A stretch of 64,000 bases of DNA from Nepenthes gracilis (GCA_033239525.1 BSYO01000013.1:11122501-11186500); one strand, 5' to 3'. Shown: positions 1-14,600, numbered from the stretch's first letter. Numbers and translations are program-made. The notes: generated by a model from the sequence alone, not told the origin.

Positions 1-904
1 AACCATGATCCCTCAAGATAATAAGATTATCCTAAAGGACAAGTAAGTTTTGAGCTATTCCATTATTTTCAGCATATTTTCTGACTAAGATAAGTAGAAA
101 AAATAACTGAATGTTAATAAAATAAGCAAGACAAGATTATTGTGTACCTGTTCATGTTCAAGTATTGTTTCATACTTCTACATTATCCAAATATATATTT
201 GGCTCCTAATTCCTTCAATTTCTTTTTTTATATATATATATATATAATTTATATATCATTATTATTATAGTACCTTGTTGAGCAATTGGCTCACCCATTG
301 ATGTTTTTATCTACCCCTTCCAGATGAAACTGATGAGTTAATACTTGATAAAAAAGAGTGAAGATAGGGATTAACTAAAGAAAGATTTGCTGAACCTCAG
401 AGATTTAAAAATTTTAGATGTGTTGATATAATGTGAATGTAAATAACTTATATCAAATGAATGTCATGTATTAATATGGCATGTTGTATATTATTATAGC
501 ATAGAATGCTTCTGTAAGTTGTTTATGGATATAATTATACTTTCACAAGTTTAATTTTGGATTTTATACAGTTTCTTAGATGACATCTCTTATTAGATCC
601 AATATAATAGTTAGAGATTACTGTGTTGGAGTCATGGATGAAATGGCATTTGATTTGATCCTGTTTATGTGTTGTGATTGAATTTTGAGGTCTATCTATT
701 TATAAGTTTTGTACATGGTGTATTATCCAGGTTATATGTATGATTTTTGTCTATATTTATAGGAAACTCTACCCAATTTTTTTATAAAAATTAATATATT
801 TATAATTAATGGTGCATAAGATATTTTGGGTTAAGTATAATATTTGACGGAGATCATTAGAGGATTATGACCCGTTCTGTCACAATTGGGGTTTTGATCT
901 CACA
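1..904 (-). mobile_element. Partial 3' LTR of a Ty3-gypsy element (window edge)
   Basis: Read on the minus strand, a purine-rich tract (GCGGGAAAAAAA, about 905-916) is followed directly by TGTGAGATC at 904, the usual polypurine tract to LTR junction with a TG start. It lies just beyond the end of the integrase relic described next, as expected for a 3' LTR. The other end is off the window or unrecognised, and no matching 5' LTR was found. The rest of this interval is AT-rich and non-coding. Confidence 0.45.
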
Positions 905-969
905 TTTTTTTCCCGCATAAAACTTTATCCTCAAAATTGAAGTACCTCAACAAAGAAATAAATAAAGAT

Positions 970-3900
970 ATTTATCTTGAATATCATATTCTTTCTCCCA
1001 TATAACTTTATCAAAAAAATGATTTCTCTATAATACTTTGACTAAAGAAATAACTTTAGTGCAAAGAATTTGTTCTCATTATCTTAAAATTTGAATCAGT
1101 TCTTAAACATATGTTAAGCTTTTATTGATTATTAATTATTCATACTTGATAATATGGGAATGATTATAAATATATTTATAAAACATTGAGACATGAAAAT
1201 TGTTATGAAAATTTTCTAAATTTGGAGGTAAGGCTAATCTAAAAGCTACTTCTCCGATCATTTTAAGAATCTCAAATGATCTAATAAACATTGGTGTTAA
1301 TTTCCATTTTGATCCAAATCTACAAGTTTCTTTTAATTGAGATATCACATAAAACACATGATCTCCAATTTTAAAACACAACTTGGTTATCCTACGGTCC
1401 GGATAATTATTTTGTTGACTTTAAGAAACTTGAAGCCAATCTATAATCAAATGGATTTTACACAATATCTTCTTGATCACCTCCGATTTGAAAAGTCTTT
1501 GACCAACAATTTCTTCCCAATTAATTAACTATATCTTCTTCTACACATGCTTCAAAGGGTGACATACTGATGTTCACATAATGCCTAATGCTCATTATCT
1601 AATATGCTTGACCCAATTTCTTTTTATTTCCAAAACAAATGCTCTTAGCAAATCCTTTAAAATCTAAATTTTTTGTTTTGACTCATGCCAAATTTTAACT
1701 TGGCACTTAACTTTTGATGCAAACTTTTTTAAAATTTGATTATAATTCTTGGATCTCAATCCAATATAATAAAATCTGAAATTCTATAAAGTTTGACTAT
1801 TTCATTTTATATACAATCTGACAAATGGTCATTTTAAAACACCATCCTAATAAAAATAAAAATGAGGCAAATTAATTAATCAATCAACAACCGCCCATAC
1901 CGCAATATAATTTCTTACTATTCTTGGCAAAACCATTACAAAATTCATCATTATATACTCCTATTTTTAACTAAAAGTTAGTATTGGTTGTAAAAGACTT
2001 GATGGCTTATTATGTTCAGCCTTCATTTATTGACATAAATGCACCTTCCTACAAAAGCTAAAATTTTTCTCTTTATATTTCTCCACCAAAATATTTTTTG
2101 CAAAACTTGATATATTTTATTTATTTTCGGGTGGATTATTTAATTGGATTGATGGGTTTTATTAAAAATTTCTTCTTTCAACTCATCAATATTAGAAAAC
2201 AATTATGATCTTGAAAGTTTAAGACTCCATCAGTTTAAATATTAAAATCAGTCATTTATTTTCTATTTAAATTTTAGGCTATATCCACAAAAAATGAGTT
2301 ATTCATTTGTATCTACTTGATTCTTACAAAAATTTTCAGTTACACCAAAAAATATGATAAAATTATTTGCATACCTTGAGAGAGTAATTCAATGTCGTGC
2401 TCCTTCATTCTATCTAACATTTTTATCACCTTAATCGTCAAAGGAACTATCGAATTTACCGATTTACTATTCAACATATCCGTTGCAATATTTTCCTTTC
2501 TCGATTAATATTGAACATTCAATTAAAGTCATTTAATAAATTCATCCATTTTCTTTTTATATGTTTAGTTCTTTTCAAGAGAATAGATATTTTAAATTCT
2601 TGTGATTTAATTACAATATAAATTTCTCTCCATATAAATAATATATCCAAATCTTTAGTGTAAAAATGACCACTGCTAACTTTAAATTATGGGTAGAATA
2701 ATTGTTCTATTAAGCTTTGAGTTGCCTCAATCCATAGGTAATTGCTTTTCTTATTGTATTAATATACAACCCAACCCTCTTTTGGATACATCATAATAAA
2801 TTACATAATCCTCAAATCCTTTTAGAATAGCTAAAATTAACGTGTCCATCAAATAGTCTTTTTAATTCCTTAAAACGTCTTTCACAATCCCCATTCCAAC
2901 TAAACTCCACGTTCTTTTGCGTTAGGCGAGTTAACATCATTACAATCATTGAGAAAATTTTCACAAATCTTATCTAACGTTCTGTCAAACTAAGAAAACT
3001 TTATACTTTCATTATATTTATTGGTCAGCCACAACTTATAAAACTATAATTTTCTTTGGATTAATTGAGCATCTTCTTTTGATATAACATAGTCTAGGAA
3101 AGCCATTTCCTTGAGCAAAAACCTAAACTTCTTCAACTTAACATATAATCATCTTTCCTTAAATGTTTATGATGTAGTTCTCAAATAAATCTCATACTCT
3201 TTATAACTCGTCAAATATTTTAATGTCATTAATAAATATCACCATAAATTAATCCAAATAGAGTTAAAGTAGTTGATTTATTAGGTTCATAAATACTACA
3301 ATGGCATTAGTTAATTTAAAAGATATTACCGAAATTCTAAAATTGCATATCTCATTTTGAAGCCATCTTTACTATATCTTCCTTCTTAATTTTCACTTGA
3401 TGATGTCCTAATCATAGATCAATATTTGAAAATATTTGGGCCTTTTATAATTGACTAAATGAATCAGCTATCCTTAGTAAAGAATACTTGCTTTTAATAG
3501 TTATTTTGTTTAATTTCTGATAATTTATATACAATCTCATAGGCCCATCATTCTTTTTTATGAATAACGCTGTTGAACTACAAATGATACACTCTATCAA
3601 ATAAGACCCTTTTCTAATAGTTCTTCTAAGTTTTTCTTTAGCTTTTTCAACTCTGGAGGAGTTATCCTATTAGAGTAGATCTTGGTATTACTTCTATCTT
3701 AAACTTGATCTCCCTATTTGTCAACAACCTAGTTAGGTCTTCTAGAAATATATCCTCAAATTTTCTTTCAACAGGAATCTTTTAAACCAGTACATTATCA
3801 CTTTCGGTAGTGGTAACATAGTCAGGGTATGCTTGCCACCTGCCTTTTAATAAATGACATGCATGTAGAATGAAAATAAAATAGGTTGACTCTTTCCATT

Positions 3901-4300
3901 TATTCTCATGAAAAATTAACGGCTCACAACTCGAAATTGAAAAATGTAAAATCGTGTGAAACTATTTATATTAGTATGATAATATATTAGTCAATCCATA
4001 TCTAAAATTATATTAAAATTGTGTATATCTAACAAAATTAAATCTATCGCCAATTTAAACCGTGTACGTAAATTACACACATAGGATATAGATTATCAGT
4101 TAACAAGAATGTACCCATAAGCGTAGATATTACTAATGAATAATCCATAATCTTAGACAGTAAATGCAAATGGTATATAAACTTAGGATATATAAATATA
4201 TATAAAGACCCTAAAATCAATAATACATGTTGAAGTCTAAAAAATTAAGAGCTTACTACCACCATTGAAGGGAAAGCATTCACATATTTTGTTGTTATTG
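970..4300 (-). pseudogene. Degenerate Ty3-gypsy chromovirus gag-pol (Tekay/Del-like)
   Basis: Minus-strand translation in shifting frames gives recognisable pol blocks in the usual order. The protease region is at about 3,950-4,250 (DLILLDIHNFNIILDMD, the family's DxILGMDWL block). RT is at about 3,100-3,800 (remnants of KKxDGxMRxxIxYxxLNK and of GHHQVKIKKEDI). The integrase core is at about 1,500-2,150, and the integrase C-terminal part is at 1,136-1,381 (GDHVFYVI, RFGSKWKLTPMFI, EVAFRLALPPNL, FHVSMF). Stops and frameshifts are everywhere, so it cannot make protein. The sequence is AT-shifted, consistent with long decay of methylated DNA. Assignment to Ty3-gypsy is firm; the lineage name is by resemblance. 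Gag is not clearly visible beyond a short spacer near 4,260-4,340. Confidence 0.82.
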
Positions 4301-4370
4301 CCAAAGCCCTCATCGTAGTATTTAGTGTCATGTCCTCGATTTTGAAATCCTAATTTACTTATATTCTATG

Positions 4371-5284
4371 ATCTAAAATTAGCTTCAAAATTAGACTCTA
4401 CATCTAAGACAAAAAATTTTAATTAATTTTACTAACCAACATAAACCTCAAATCAATATACCAAAATACAAACCTATATTAAATACCATCAAATGGCACA
4501 AATAATGATATAATAACTAAACATATGATCTAAATACTACATCCAAAAGTAGCTCCAAAATTCCATTACTATTTGACTTCAGATCATAAGTGAGAAAAAA
4601 TATCTCAACCAACATCAGAGTGTCCATCTATAACTTCAACAATATAGGAAAACAAACTTAAATAATGTCATTGGTCAGTGGCCATATACAACACTAAATG
4701 AAACCAACAAAGACTATCAATATTGAAATATTAAAATCACATTACCAATATCAAAACATCCTAAAGCTATTCCCCAAAAGTATTTCCTCAATTTAAAATT
4801 CATGTATGTTAATCCGAATTTGTTAATTTGGAAGGTTAGCAAACAATGGTAATATTAAATTTAATATTCAACAAAATATTTATAATTTTATATGTGAATA
4901 TATATCAAATAAAATATACTAATAATGATATCATGATCAAAATTTGAATGCTGACGGTATCAAATTCTTGATAAATCATGCAAAATTCATATATAAAATT
5001 ATTGAATATGCCAAAATCTATACAAATATAGAAATCATGCCAAAGACTATATACTAATAATCAATAATGTTGAAAACTATATAAGTGCAAAATTGTGTTA
5101 AAATCTTACAAATGCTTTAAATTGTGTGATATGAGAAAATCAATCGATATGTATAGAAATATGAATTATACAAAAATTGCATCAATATATAAGAATTAAT
5201 GATCGGCAATAATTTCACCAATAAAGATTAAATATCAAAGTTTGAATTATAATTATTTTTGTATAATTAAAGGTTATTTGTCAT
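4371..5284. other. AT-rich gap between two retroelement relics
   Basis: No domain, RNA gene or ORF of substance was recognised. It may hold the eroded gag and 5' end of the first element, or the 3' part of the second. Confidence 0.4.
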
Positions 5285-7450
5285 ATAGTTTGCCTATAAG
5301 ACTACTCAGAGCTTATCTACCTAGGTGCCACCAACCTTGTGTAGTTTGTTCTTTGACATGTTGACAATGAGTCCAATTGCCCACTTTAGTTTATCCATTT
5401 ATTTAGGAACATGAAATTGAAAAATGGAAGAGCTAGATCTCAAGACCTTGGTAATATCTTGTGAGCTACTTATCCGAGAACCAATGATGATGACCTTTGG
5501 TATCCTGAATTTAAATATAATATTATATTGCACAAATTCTATGGCATTTTGCTTTACTATTTTAGTTAATGGTAAAACTTTTATCTATTTGGTAAAGTAG
5601 TTAATGTCAATGAATATAGACTTGTGTTGTCCAAATGCTATAGGGAATTGTTCCAATCTAACTTCCATTGTGCAAATGGAAAAGGACTCTAAAGAGCCTT
5701 CATTTTCCTATGAGACTATCTTACGATGCTTCCATGAATCTAGCATTAGTTTTAATGACATTATGTTTCATGGTTGACTAGAAATAGCCTTATCTTATGA
5801 TTTTAAAGACTAGATTTTTTTCTCCTATATGCGCTTTACAAATACCAAGGTGTATTTTTCTGAGTATATAATCAACTTCTGTTAGAATGAGGCATCACAT
5901 ATAGGGGACTAAATAGTTTCACTGGTATAATAATCTGTTTATAATCATGATCATATGCTAATTAAATGCTTTTGCTACTTTCTTAACTTCTAGTAGATTG
6001 TCTAGAAACTTGCTTGACGACAAGTATTTCAGGTATGGACTAATCCGAGTTACCTTATCAAAGATCTAAAGGACTTCATCACGTTATTCAATGTTGGGTC
6101 TTTTAAGGAATTCTCTCATGCTTCAGTTGCATTGTTTTAAATTTCTTGAAATTGCCAAAATGTAAAGGAGGACTGCCTTCTAACTCTCCTCATGTAGGAT
6201 CTGGATGATTTCATACTTTTGAAGAGCTAAAAGAAGCACCTGAACCGTCCTTGAATATTTATCCAAATATTGATGGTTGGCTTTAACATTAGTTTGTACC
6301 TAATTGAACATCAGTTTGGAATCTCTATAGCCGATCAGGTTCTTAAGCAAGCATTTATTGGCCAACTTCAAGTGAGCTAAGAGAGCTTTACACTGTCCTA
6401 TTGTCAATTGTTGGGAACTCAAAATTAACCAAGTATTTTAGGTCTATCCCTAATGGGGAAGTGAGAATTGCTCCTACTTTCTTATCTGTTTGGCAATATG
6501 CTCTATCAATTTGGAGGGTGCCTTGAGGTAGGGTTAGGTTACATGGAGACTCTAACTATTTTTTATTCGGTGGTCTACTTTGTTGAGTCTAAGGTGATTG
6601 TTTTATTCATAACACTTGCAAAAGCTTGACCTTTCACTAATAGTCATGCACGAAATTCTATGTCGAACGTACTTAGCTTAATTGACCATTTGGTCAAATG
6701 TCTGAATACTTTTTACTTCTAAAGAAACTTTTCTCAAAAGTTGGTTGTTGAAGACCAATATCTTGTAAGCTTAAAAGTATTGTCGGGACCTTCTTGCTGC
6801 GGACACCAGTGGCAGTTGGGTCTTCTCTATTAGAGTGCACATAAGTTTTAGGATCTGCTAAAATCTTATTGATATAGTATATCAACCTCTAGATTCATAA
6901 CTTTTCATTGTACAAAATAGCGCTTAAAGACACATTAGATATAGTCAGGTATAAGTATCGATACTCACCCTCCTTATGGTGAGTTAGTAAGGAACAGATG
7001 ATCATGATACTCTTCGAGAACCTAAAAGGCTTATTAGCACTTGTTTATGCATCTAAACTCATCTGATTTAGGCCTTCTTAGTGCATTTAAGAATGGTAAA
7101 TAATTTTTTGTTGGCTGTATTATTAATTGAGATAATCCTACTAATTGCTTGATAAGCCAATGCATGTTATTGATAGAATTTGGTGGCTTCTTGTCTATGA
7201 TAGCTCTAATCTTCTCTAAGTTAGTTTCAATGCCTGCTAAGACATTATGGACCCGATGAACTTTCCTTTAGTGACCCTAAATATACATTTAGATGAGTTT
7301 AGTTTCATCCAATAAGTAATAAGTACATTCAAAGTGCCAAAAAAGGTCTTTGACATGGTCATTATTATATATATATTTGACTAGTATATTATTTATATAG
7401 ACTTTCATATAGCGGTCTATTTATTACTTAAACATTTAATCGGTTATTTT
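5285..7450 (-). pseudogene. Degenerate Ty3-gypsy RT-RNaseH-integrase (Tat/Athila-like)
   Basis: Reading the minus strand from high to low coordinates, four blocks appear. An RT palm remnant with YINN in place of the catalytic YVDD lies at about 7,390-7,420. The RT thumb/connection lies at 6,960-7,340 (MKLNSSKCIF, then GIETNLEKIRAI and a PxxxLPFLNALR block). RNase H entry lies at about 6,600-6,690 (KWSIKLSTFDIEFRA, like the family RWAIELxxFDIEY). The integrase core lies at about 5,440-5,640 (DINYFTK, FRIPKVIIIGS) and runs on to HxxLHKVGGTxVDKL at about 5,290-5,400. Many stops are present. The INT and RNase H wording matches Tat/Athila-type elements better than chromoviruses. LTRs were not found. 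Confidence 0.75.
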
Positions 7451-8040
7451 TAAGGAACTTAGATATTAGCTAAATATGAAAAGTCAATTGTCTAATTTGA
7501 TAGCCAATTTCTAATCCAGTTAGCTGATAACTTGATGTTGACATTTTTGACCTATTTTTATTGATCGTAAATTAGGACTAGCTGAAATTATAACTACTCC
7601 CATTATAATAATTGGTAAAATATAATTGATAATGGTAGATTATTAAAAGTACTATTATTAACTTTAATTACTATATTTTACTTATATTTATCTCAATAGT
7701 ATAACACGCGCGCGCAAATATATATAACACTTAATTTTAATTTTAATTTATTACGAAATGCTTCATATCCCACTAAGTTCTACCCATTCATGAAACTTTT
7801 TTTTGTTTATATTTTTACATTCAAACTTGTTCATTTTTTTTGAAAATAAATTGTTTTAATAAAATTAAATTTAAATAAAATATGTCGCGTACATTAGTTT
7901 TGAGTTAAAATTTTTTGATCAATTCAATTTTTAGAATTACTGAATAAAATATATATATATTTAAATTTACTAAAAATCTATATTGAATTTTATGAATTTG
8001 ATAAATATGTTCAATTAAAAAAAAATCTAAAATATCAAAT
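7451..8040. other. AT-rich intergenic spacer with short simple repeats
   Basis: Very AT-rich with no coding signal. It contains a short alternating purine-pyrimidine run (ACACGCGCGCGCAAATATATATA region near 7,704-7,730) and A/T homopolymers. Composition changes sharply at about 8,100, where the GC-rich promoter-proximal region of the next gene begins. Confidence 0.5.
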
Positions 8041-8579
8041 GAGCGAAAATCATGGGCTGTGTAATAATTCTCCAATTTATTTGGTCAAACAAAATACGTT
8101 ATCATCTCGTAGATTCGGGGGCGGGTTTGGTTCGAATTAAGGAACTTGGGTCAAGCCAGGCCCAAGGTCCACGTTCGTTCTATTTGGGAACAAGGAATCG
8201 TGGCAACGTGGGGCTGGCATGGGTTGGGGGCGATTTACGGCCGTGCGTATTGGGACTCCCGGGATTACGCGGAGTGTGAAGCTTCTTCTGCTGAGTGAAG
8301 TTTCAGTCTTGTCTCGGTGGTGGTGGTGAGAATCTGTTCGCAAGGCATGGTTTGGTAGCGGGCGATTGTTCCGCTATTTATGGGTGCAGGATTTTGGTCC
8401 CTGGTGTTGGTGACTTGACGGGGTGGCGAAGAATGAAATCGATCCCCGCGTTTCGAGACCTCGGGAGTTCTCTCTCCTTCTAGTTAGCCTAGTTCACACT
8501 TCAACATCTGGTTTTCACTGAAAAAGCCTCGAATCCTCGCTCGTCTAGTGATAAAAATAAAGGAAGAGAGTTGCAGAAA
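8041..8579 (+). promoter_or_regulatory. Promoter-proximal region and 5' leader of the MCRS1-like gene
   Basis: GC content rises abruptly here relative to the AT-rich DNA on the left. A TATA-like TATTTATGG lies at 8,375-8,383, about 200 bp before the start codon. Several upstream ATGs (for example 8,348, 8,381 and 8,433) would lie in the leader if transcription starts upstream of them. The transcription start cannot be fixed from sequence. Confidence 0.35.
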
Positions 8580-8648
8580 ATGGGAGCCCTTGCGCCTATT
8601 GCTCAATGGATACCGGAAGATGACCTGATCCTGAAGAACGCCGTGGAG
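8580..8648 (+). CDS. MCRS1-like gene, exon 1 (residues 1-23)
   Basis: Start codon at 8580; 23 complete codons, then donor GTGACC. It ends ...LKNAVE and joins AGASLES of exon 2, reproducing the family's unbroken NAVEAGASLESLAKGA block, which fixes both splice sites. Confidence 0.92.
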
Positions 8649-11600
8649 GTGACCTTTTCTGCTCAGAGAAGCACACACTTGTTGTTTTCTACTTCGTGGT
8701 GCTAGTTCTATTTTTCGGTCGAATTTTGGGTTGTGGTGGATTTCGTATTGTACCTTTGGTTGTATTTTCTTACGAAAAAAGATTCTGCAGCTTCTGTGGC
8801 TTCTCCCTCTCTTTTTCAAGTTTACATGGATGATTAGCGTGATTTTGTTATATGATTTACATTATCTTCTGACTCCAATTGTAATTTTGCCACTGTTCTA
8901 TAATAAATCTCTGTTTTTTCTGTGGAAGAAAGGGACGTCTGTTTTGTGTTTTAGTCTCTCAGAACATTGGGGAAATTTCTCCATGTAAGGGTTTACGGCT
9001 TACTAAATGGTGCGTGTGATGGTGCTGGGCCCATGACTCTGAGAGATGGTGAACAAGTGACACGTAATTCATATGTGAGGACAAGTGACATGGTGTCGGT
9101 ACTAAGATTGATTCATATTATCTTTTCGTGTATCACCTTGGCTTATATGATATATATCTTCTTTGCTGCCATCATCATCTGTTTTAGCAATGTTGAATCA
9201 GACAGACTGATTCTTATATCTTGTTCATCTGTTATGTTACATGTGCATTGTCCTGGTCTATGGAAATAACCAAATGGAATATGGAAATTCTAGCAAACCC
9301 CTGGAATGCATCATGAATGCCCCACCCTCGAAACGAAGCCCCTGTATGCAGCTGCTGCATTGATGTTTATTAGGCAGAAGAAATAAGAGTTGCATAATGT
9401 TGCTGCTTGAATAATTGTGTCTGTTGAAATTTTTTAATATTCTTTTTGGTCACTGTTTAGGACTGCTTTTTATTATTTATTCATTATTTGTTCAATTTCA
9501 GGCTGGTGCTTCATTAGAATCACTTGCTAAAGGTGCAGTTCACTTTTCTCGAAGATTTACAATTCGTGAACTGCAGGATAGGTGGTATTCTCTCCTCTAT
9601 GACCCAGTTATTTCTGTGGAAGCTTCAGTGTGTATGATAGAGTTCGAGCGTTCTGCTTTTAACGCTCCATCTAAGTCTACCAGAACTAACAATGCAAATG
9701 AAAAAAAATATGGTCATGGAAAAAGAAAGGCTGAAAGTGTTAGAAGATGTTACTATGCTATGCAGAAACGAATTTGCAGTGAGCCACTGAATCAGGCTGG
9801 TGATAGTTTTCTTGTAGCAGCCGGTGATAATTGCTGTTTAAATGGTAATGATGCATTGGAACCAAACACCATAGTTGGTGTTCCAACGGGAAATCATTTT
9901 GGATTTGAAGATGCTGATTTTGGTACAGTGAACCATGTTTTTTCTGAAGTTGTGGAGGATAGTGGACCTTCTTGTGGTGTTGGTGGATCTTCCCATGGGT
10001 TCCATATCAGGCAGCAGAACAAACTCCAGGATCTTTCGTTGGAGAAGGCTAGTATGCAGGGAGTAATTCCTCATAATGTTGGAAAAGATGTGGGTGTGAA
10101 TGGGAATGGCCTTGGAGTTGGGGTAATGGAGCCATCAATAAACATCCCAGCACATAACCTCTTTGTAGCCCATGATATGGAGACAAATAACATTAGCAGT
10201 ACTATAGATAATATGTGTTCTGGATATGCAGGAAATCAGGTCTTCAATTCGTCAATTTCAGATTGTGAAGCTTCAATCCACCATTTGCAGTATTCATCTC
10301 CACCACCTGCAATGTCTGATTGGAGAACTATTGGCGCCATTTCCACGCCAAAAGTACCTGGTGATGCTAGCATGGGAGAAAAGGATCTGCAAGCAGGGGA
10401 TGCTTTTGGCATTCCTGATGAAGGTTACGCTGGAGACAGCAGGACATCTGAATTTGAGGTTGCCCACTCTGAGTCAAAGTTGAAAAATCAGATGTCATGC
10501 AGCCAATTGAAAAATTCTACAGATTGCACAGAAGGCTACTTGGCAGAGTTATCCAATTCTCTTTTGGATTTTACTAGTGAAGAAGAGATGCTCTTCATGG
10601 ATGCTGATGGCAAAAAAGGAATTGATAAGTCATATCTTGAAAATTTAAGCTCCCTCTTACTGAACTCTCCTAATGATGTCAATGAAGATCAAATGTCCAG
10701 TTTGCCTGAGACAAGAGCATCAGTAGCCCCAGAGATATATGTGGACATTCCCACTGGTTCCTGTGCGGGAGAGTTGGATAGTGATGGCAACAATTGCTTA
10801 GGTGATAAACCTATAACAGCTGATTCAGTGGAACACATGCCATCATCTGCATCAGTGAGCTCTCAGTTTCCAGAACTTCTTAATGGTGTTATTTGCTGCA
10901 CATTGAACACTGAAGATCCAGACATTCCATGTAATGATGATGTTATTCTGACTGCTAAACCACGGCCATCATCATTCCGCAAAACAACTTTTAATATAGC
11001 TAATCATACCGCTTCATCTTTTAAAAATAGCTCAGGCAGCCTAACTAGTGAAGCAGGTCTCAACATTGTGAAAAGGGAGGCACAAGCTGGTTCTCAGACG
11101 AGCGGACCAGAAATGGGTTTAAGCAACACAGCTAGTGGATTTGGGGTTAAATTTGAGGTGCCTGAAAGTGATTCAATTAATGTGGCCTCCAAGCATCCTG
11201 ACATTGCTTATGGAGGTGTGTGTGAGAGCACACTGGTGCCAAAGAGAGAGACTTCTGAAGTAGTACTGTCAAGACAATCTGGGTGTAACTTGGCTGACAA
11301 ACCAACTCAGGTTTCAGTTTCAGTTTTGCAAACTAGTAGTGCTCGAATTAATCAAGAAGCTCAGGAATTGACTAAAAGTAGAAATCAAGAATTGCATGCA
11401 CAAGTGGTATCTAAAGATGCTGGTGTGCCAGATCCAGCAGGAGAGCGTTTGTTGTCAGATCCTGAGGAACAGTCCTCTGAAAGTGATGCTGATATACCAT
11501 ATTTTTCTGATATTGAATCTATGGTAATGATTCTGGACTCTGTTGCATAAATGATGATTTTTGGCTCCATTATTTGTCCGAAAATAACTTTTTGGAAATA

Positions 11601-14600
11601 TTTTTTGCATTTTCTGGTGTTTAGTGCACATGAGAAGATATTTTCTGCATATTCTGATGTTTGGCACGTATAGGAAAATAAGTCAACTGAAAATATGTCC
11701 AAGCTAGAACTCTGAAAAACGGCATATGTTTTCAAACGGAATTCATTTTTGGAATTTATCAATTGCTAACATTGTCCACTGACATCCCCTAATGAATGTT
11801 TTTACTCAAAGGTCCATGATGTCTCGATCCCATTGCAAATAACTGGCAGGTGATCCCACGGGCCACCACTTTTGGTCGCTAGCATTGATGAACAGAGCTG
11901 TCGTCCTCCTATGAACCTGACCCCTCCGTCATTCGCCCGTCGGTGACGCCTCCTGCTCCATCACTAGTCAGAAAATCATCACATCAATGACCAATCCACT
12001 ATGACCAAAGATATTTTCTTAACTGTAAAAGATTACCACCGACTAAAATGGTGTCTCCAATGAAATAGTACCATCTTTGATAACCAAAAATGTCCACAAT
12101 CATTGACTGATTTGTGTGATTACCTAACATTTTTGTGTATGCTACATGTTGGAAAATATAATGAAGATAATTTATTTCTTTGGAAATATTTTTCATGAAA
12201 AATGCGAAAAACAATATCCAAAAGACATTTCTATTGAATACGTACCATTTGGTAAATATTTTTCATAAACAAAGGCTTTCTGAGATCACTTGATCTCTGC
12301 TTTCTTGCCATTTGGTAATTATTTAGCTTTGATTTCTTGGCCTGTGTGACAGATTCTTGATATGGACTTGGGCCCAGATGATCAGGCTTCATACAGTAGC
12401 AGGGGAGGTAATCTTTAACCTGTTTTGAGTTTATGCTCCCGTTGTTAGTATTTTTTACCTCAATTTTCCTTTTTGATGAGACAGTTCAATTAAATTACAG
12501 TTATCTGCAATGACTGATCTGAGTTGTCTTTAGCTCGCAAAATAATATTATGATGTTCTATACCTTTGGCTTTATGACATGGGAAGCAGTATTCAGATAT
12601 GCTTATTTTGTCACGAGGTAAAAGCATTCATAAAATGTCAGATATGTATTGATATCAGGAGATTTCATTGCCGATATTTAGCGATATTGGAAAATTATCC
12701 CGATATGTGACGTATATTGGCCGATACAACTAGTATGTATTTGCCAACTTTTTACTTTTTAGTAGCATAAATTCATTTGTTTTGCGGTGACAAAGGAAGA
12801 TATTAGGTCAATTTTGGTAAAATGGGTTAAATCACTTCAACTATGTAATACATGATAAAAGAAGATTAAATTTCTGTATATAACTTGGTTTGATGTGGTC
12901 AAGGAAATAAATTTGTTTTTGCATCCGCAGCAACCAATAATGGTAGTACAGTCAATGGTGATCTGACTGTGAAGTCATACTTATATGGATATCAATAACT
13001 TAATTCATGGGTAAGAGTTATTATGTAATGCCATGGAGGACACTGGATTCTGACTTCAGAATTCGGGGAAGGTTTATTTGGTTCATGCTATATAGTAATG
13101 TGTATGTTTAAGTTTTGTTCAATTTTCTTTTCCCTCCCTAGGTGTGGGTGTTGGAAGTAGCTTTTTTCTATAATATTTTTTTGACCTTTTTCATGTGGGT
13201 TTGGGAGAGGGTGCATATGTGGTTGAACTTATTGGGGACGTGGGATTACACATTTCACCTGCTGCTCTCACAAAGGTTCACTTTCTGTGATACTAGTTGT
13301 GTATTCTGATGGATTTCTTTTTGTGCTATGCGTGGGGTGTTTGTGAAAAAGACAAGAAATGAAAAATGTTTAAAAAAACTCTTGAGTAATTGGTAAAAAA
13401 GCTCAATTAACCTTCTAGGAAGCTGTTTGGGGATGATCTGATTTTTAGCTTCTTTTGAAAGCTATTTAAGAAGCTAAGTGATTTGGCTTCTTTCTCTCAC
13501 AAGGGGGTCTTCATTTGTGGTCCACGAAAAATAAAAAATGGTGTGTATATATTATTTAGAAAGGAAACTACTTAAAATGTCTGGCTCATATCAAAGGTTT
13601 TTCAGTTCGGTCATGGTTTTTGTTCTATTTTATCTGTTTGGAGAAGAAATTTCTAGATTGCTTTTTTTTTTTTTCAATTGCTAATTCATCCAGAGATAAA
13701 TTATTGCATTGTGATATTCAGTGGTCTGCTATTCTGGAAATTTATTTCTGGGTGCATGATTTGACTGGTAAAATTTATTTGTGCTTTTTGATTGTTGCAT
13801 TATGCTTTTAAGTAAATTTCTTTTATTAATTATGTACTCATATATCTAAAACAAAGGACTGTGCACCTTAATTAATGTGTCCTAGCCTTACTGTGCCTAA
13901 AAGAGAGGAGTTCCAAGGGGCTGAGGAGAGTAGGGCACCAGGCCTGAGGGGCTTCCAGAGCTTGTTTCAAGGGGGGTCAGGGGCCGATTGTGTACCACTT
14001 ATTCATAAAATAATGTGTTTGTCATGTTGGTATAGTGCTTATGTTCCAAGTCTATATATATGCTTTTCAGCCCAAAACCCAAGCCAATAGCCCAAACAGT
14101 ATGCTCAATACCTAGGCTTGACTCTTTGAATCACTCTAGAAAGAGAAAGAGGAAGTAAAGGAATTGGAGTCATGAAAGTGTGATTCAGTTAGAGAACTAT
14201 GAGGGGGAATTATGCCAAGTGAAAGACGATAAGATTTTGAGTGTTCAGCAAGAGATAGAGAGAGAGAGAGAGAGAACAAGCAACAAAGAGGAAGAGGGAA
14301 GTCGGAGAGGAGGAAGAAGGAAGTGAATGCAGGGACTATCAAGGAAAAGAAGGAGAAACTCAATCTCTCTAATATAATTCAATTTATTTATGATTAAACA
14401 AACAATAAAAGTAGGATTATTATATAAATGTATTCTATTTTTTGGTTGATTTGGAATTAAACTTAATTTCTTAATTAATGGCAACCTAGAATGACAAAAT
14501 AATAAAAATAAAATAAAACTTCTGCAAGCATCTAGTACATTATCAAAATTATGAAATTTTAATAATCTTCTAGATATGACAAAATATAGAAATAAACAAA

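Noticed and set aside
8052..8483. Short open frames over the GC-rich region upstream of the MCRS1-like gene
   Set aside because: They overlap on both strands, match no family, and lie in the expected promoter/leader of a well-supported gene.
14136..14484. Serine/leucine-rich minus-strand frames
   Set aside because: They read a GA/TC microsatellite and purine-rich DNA; composition artefact.
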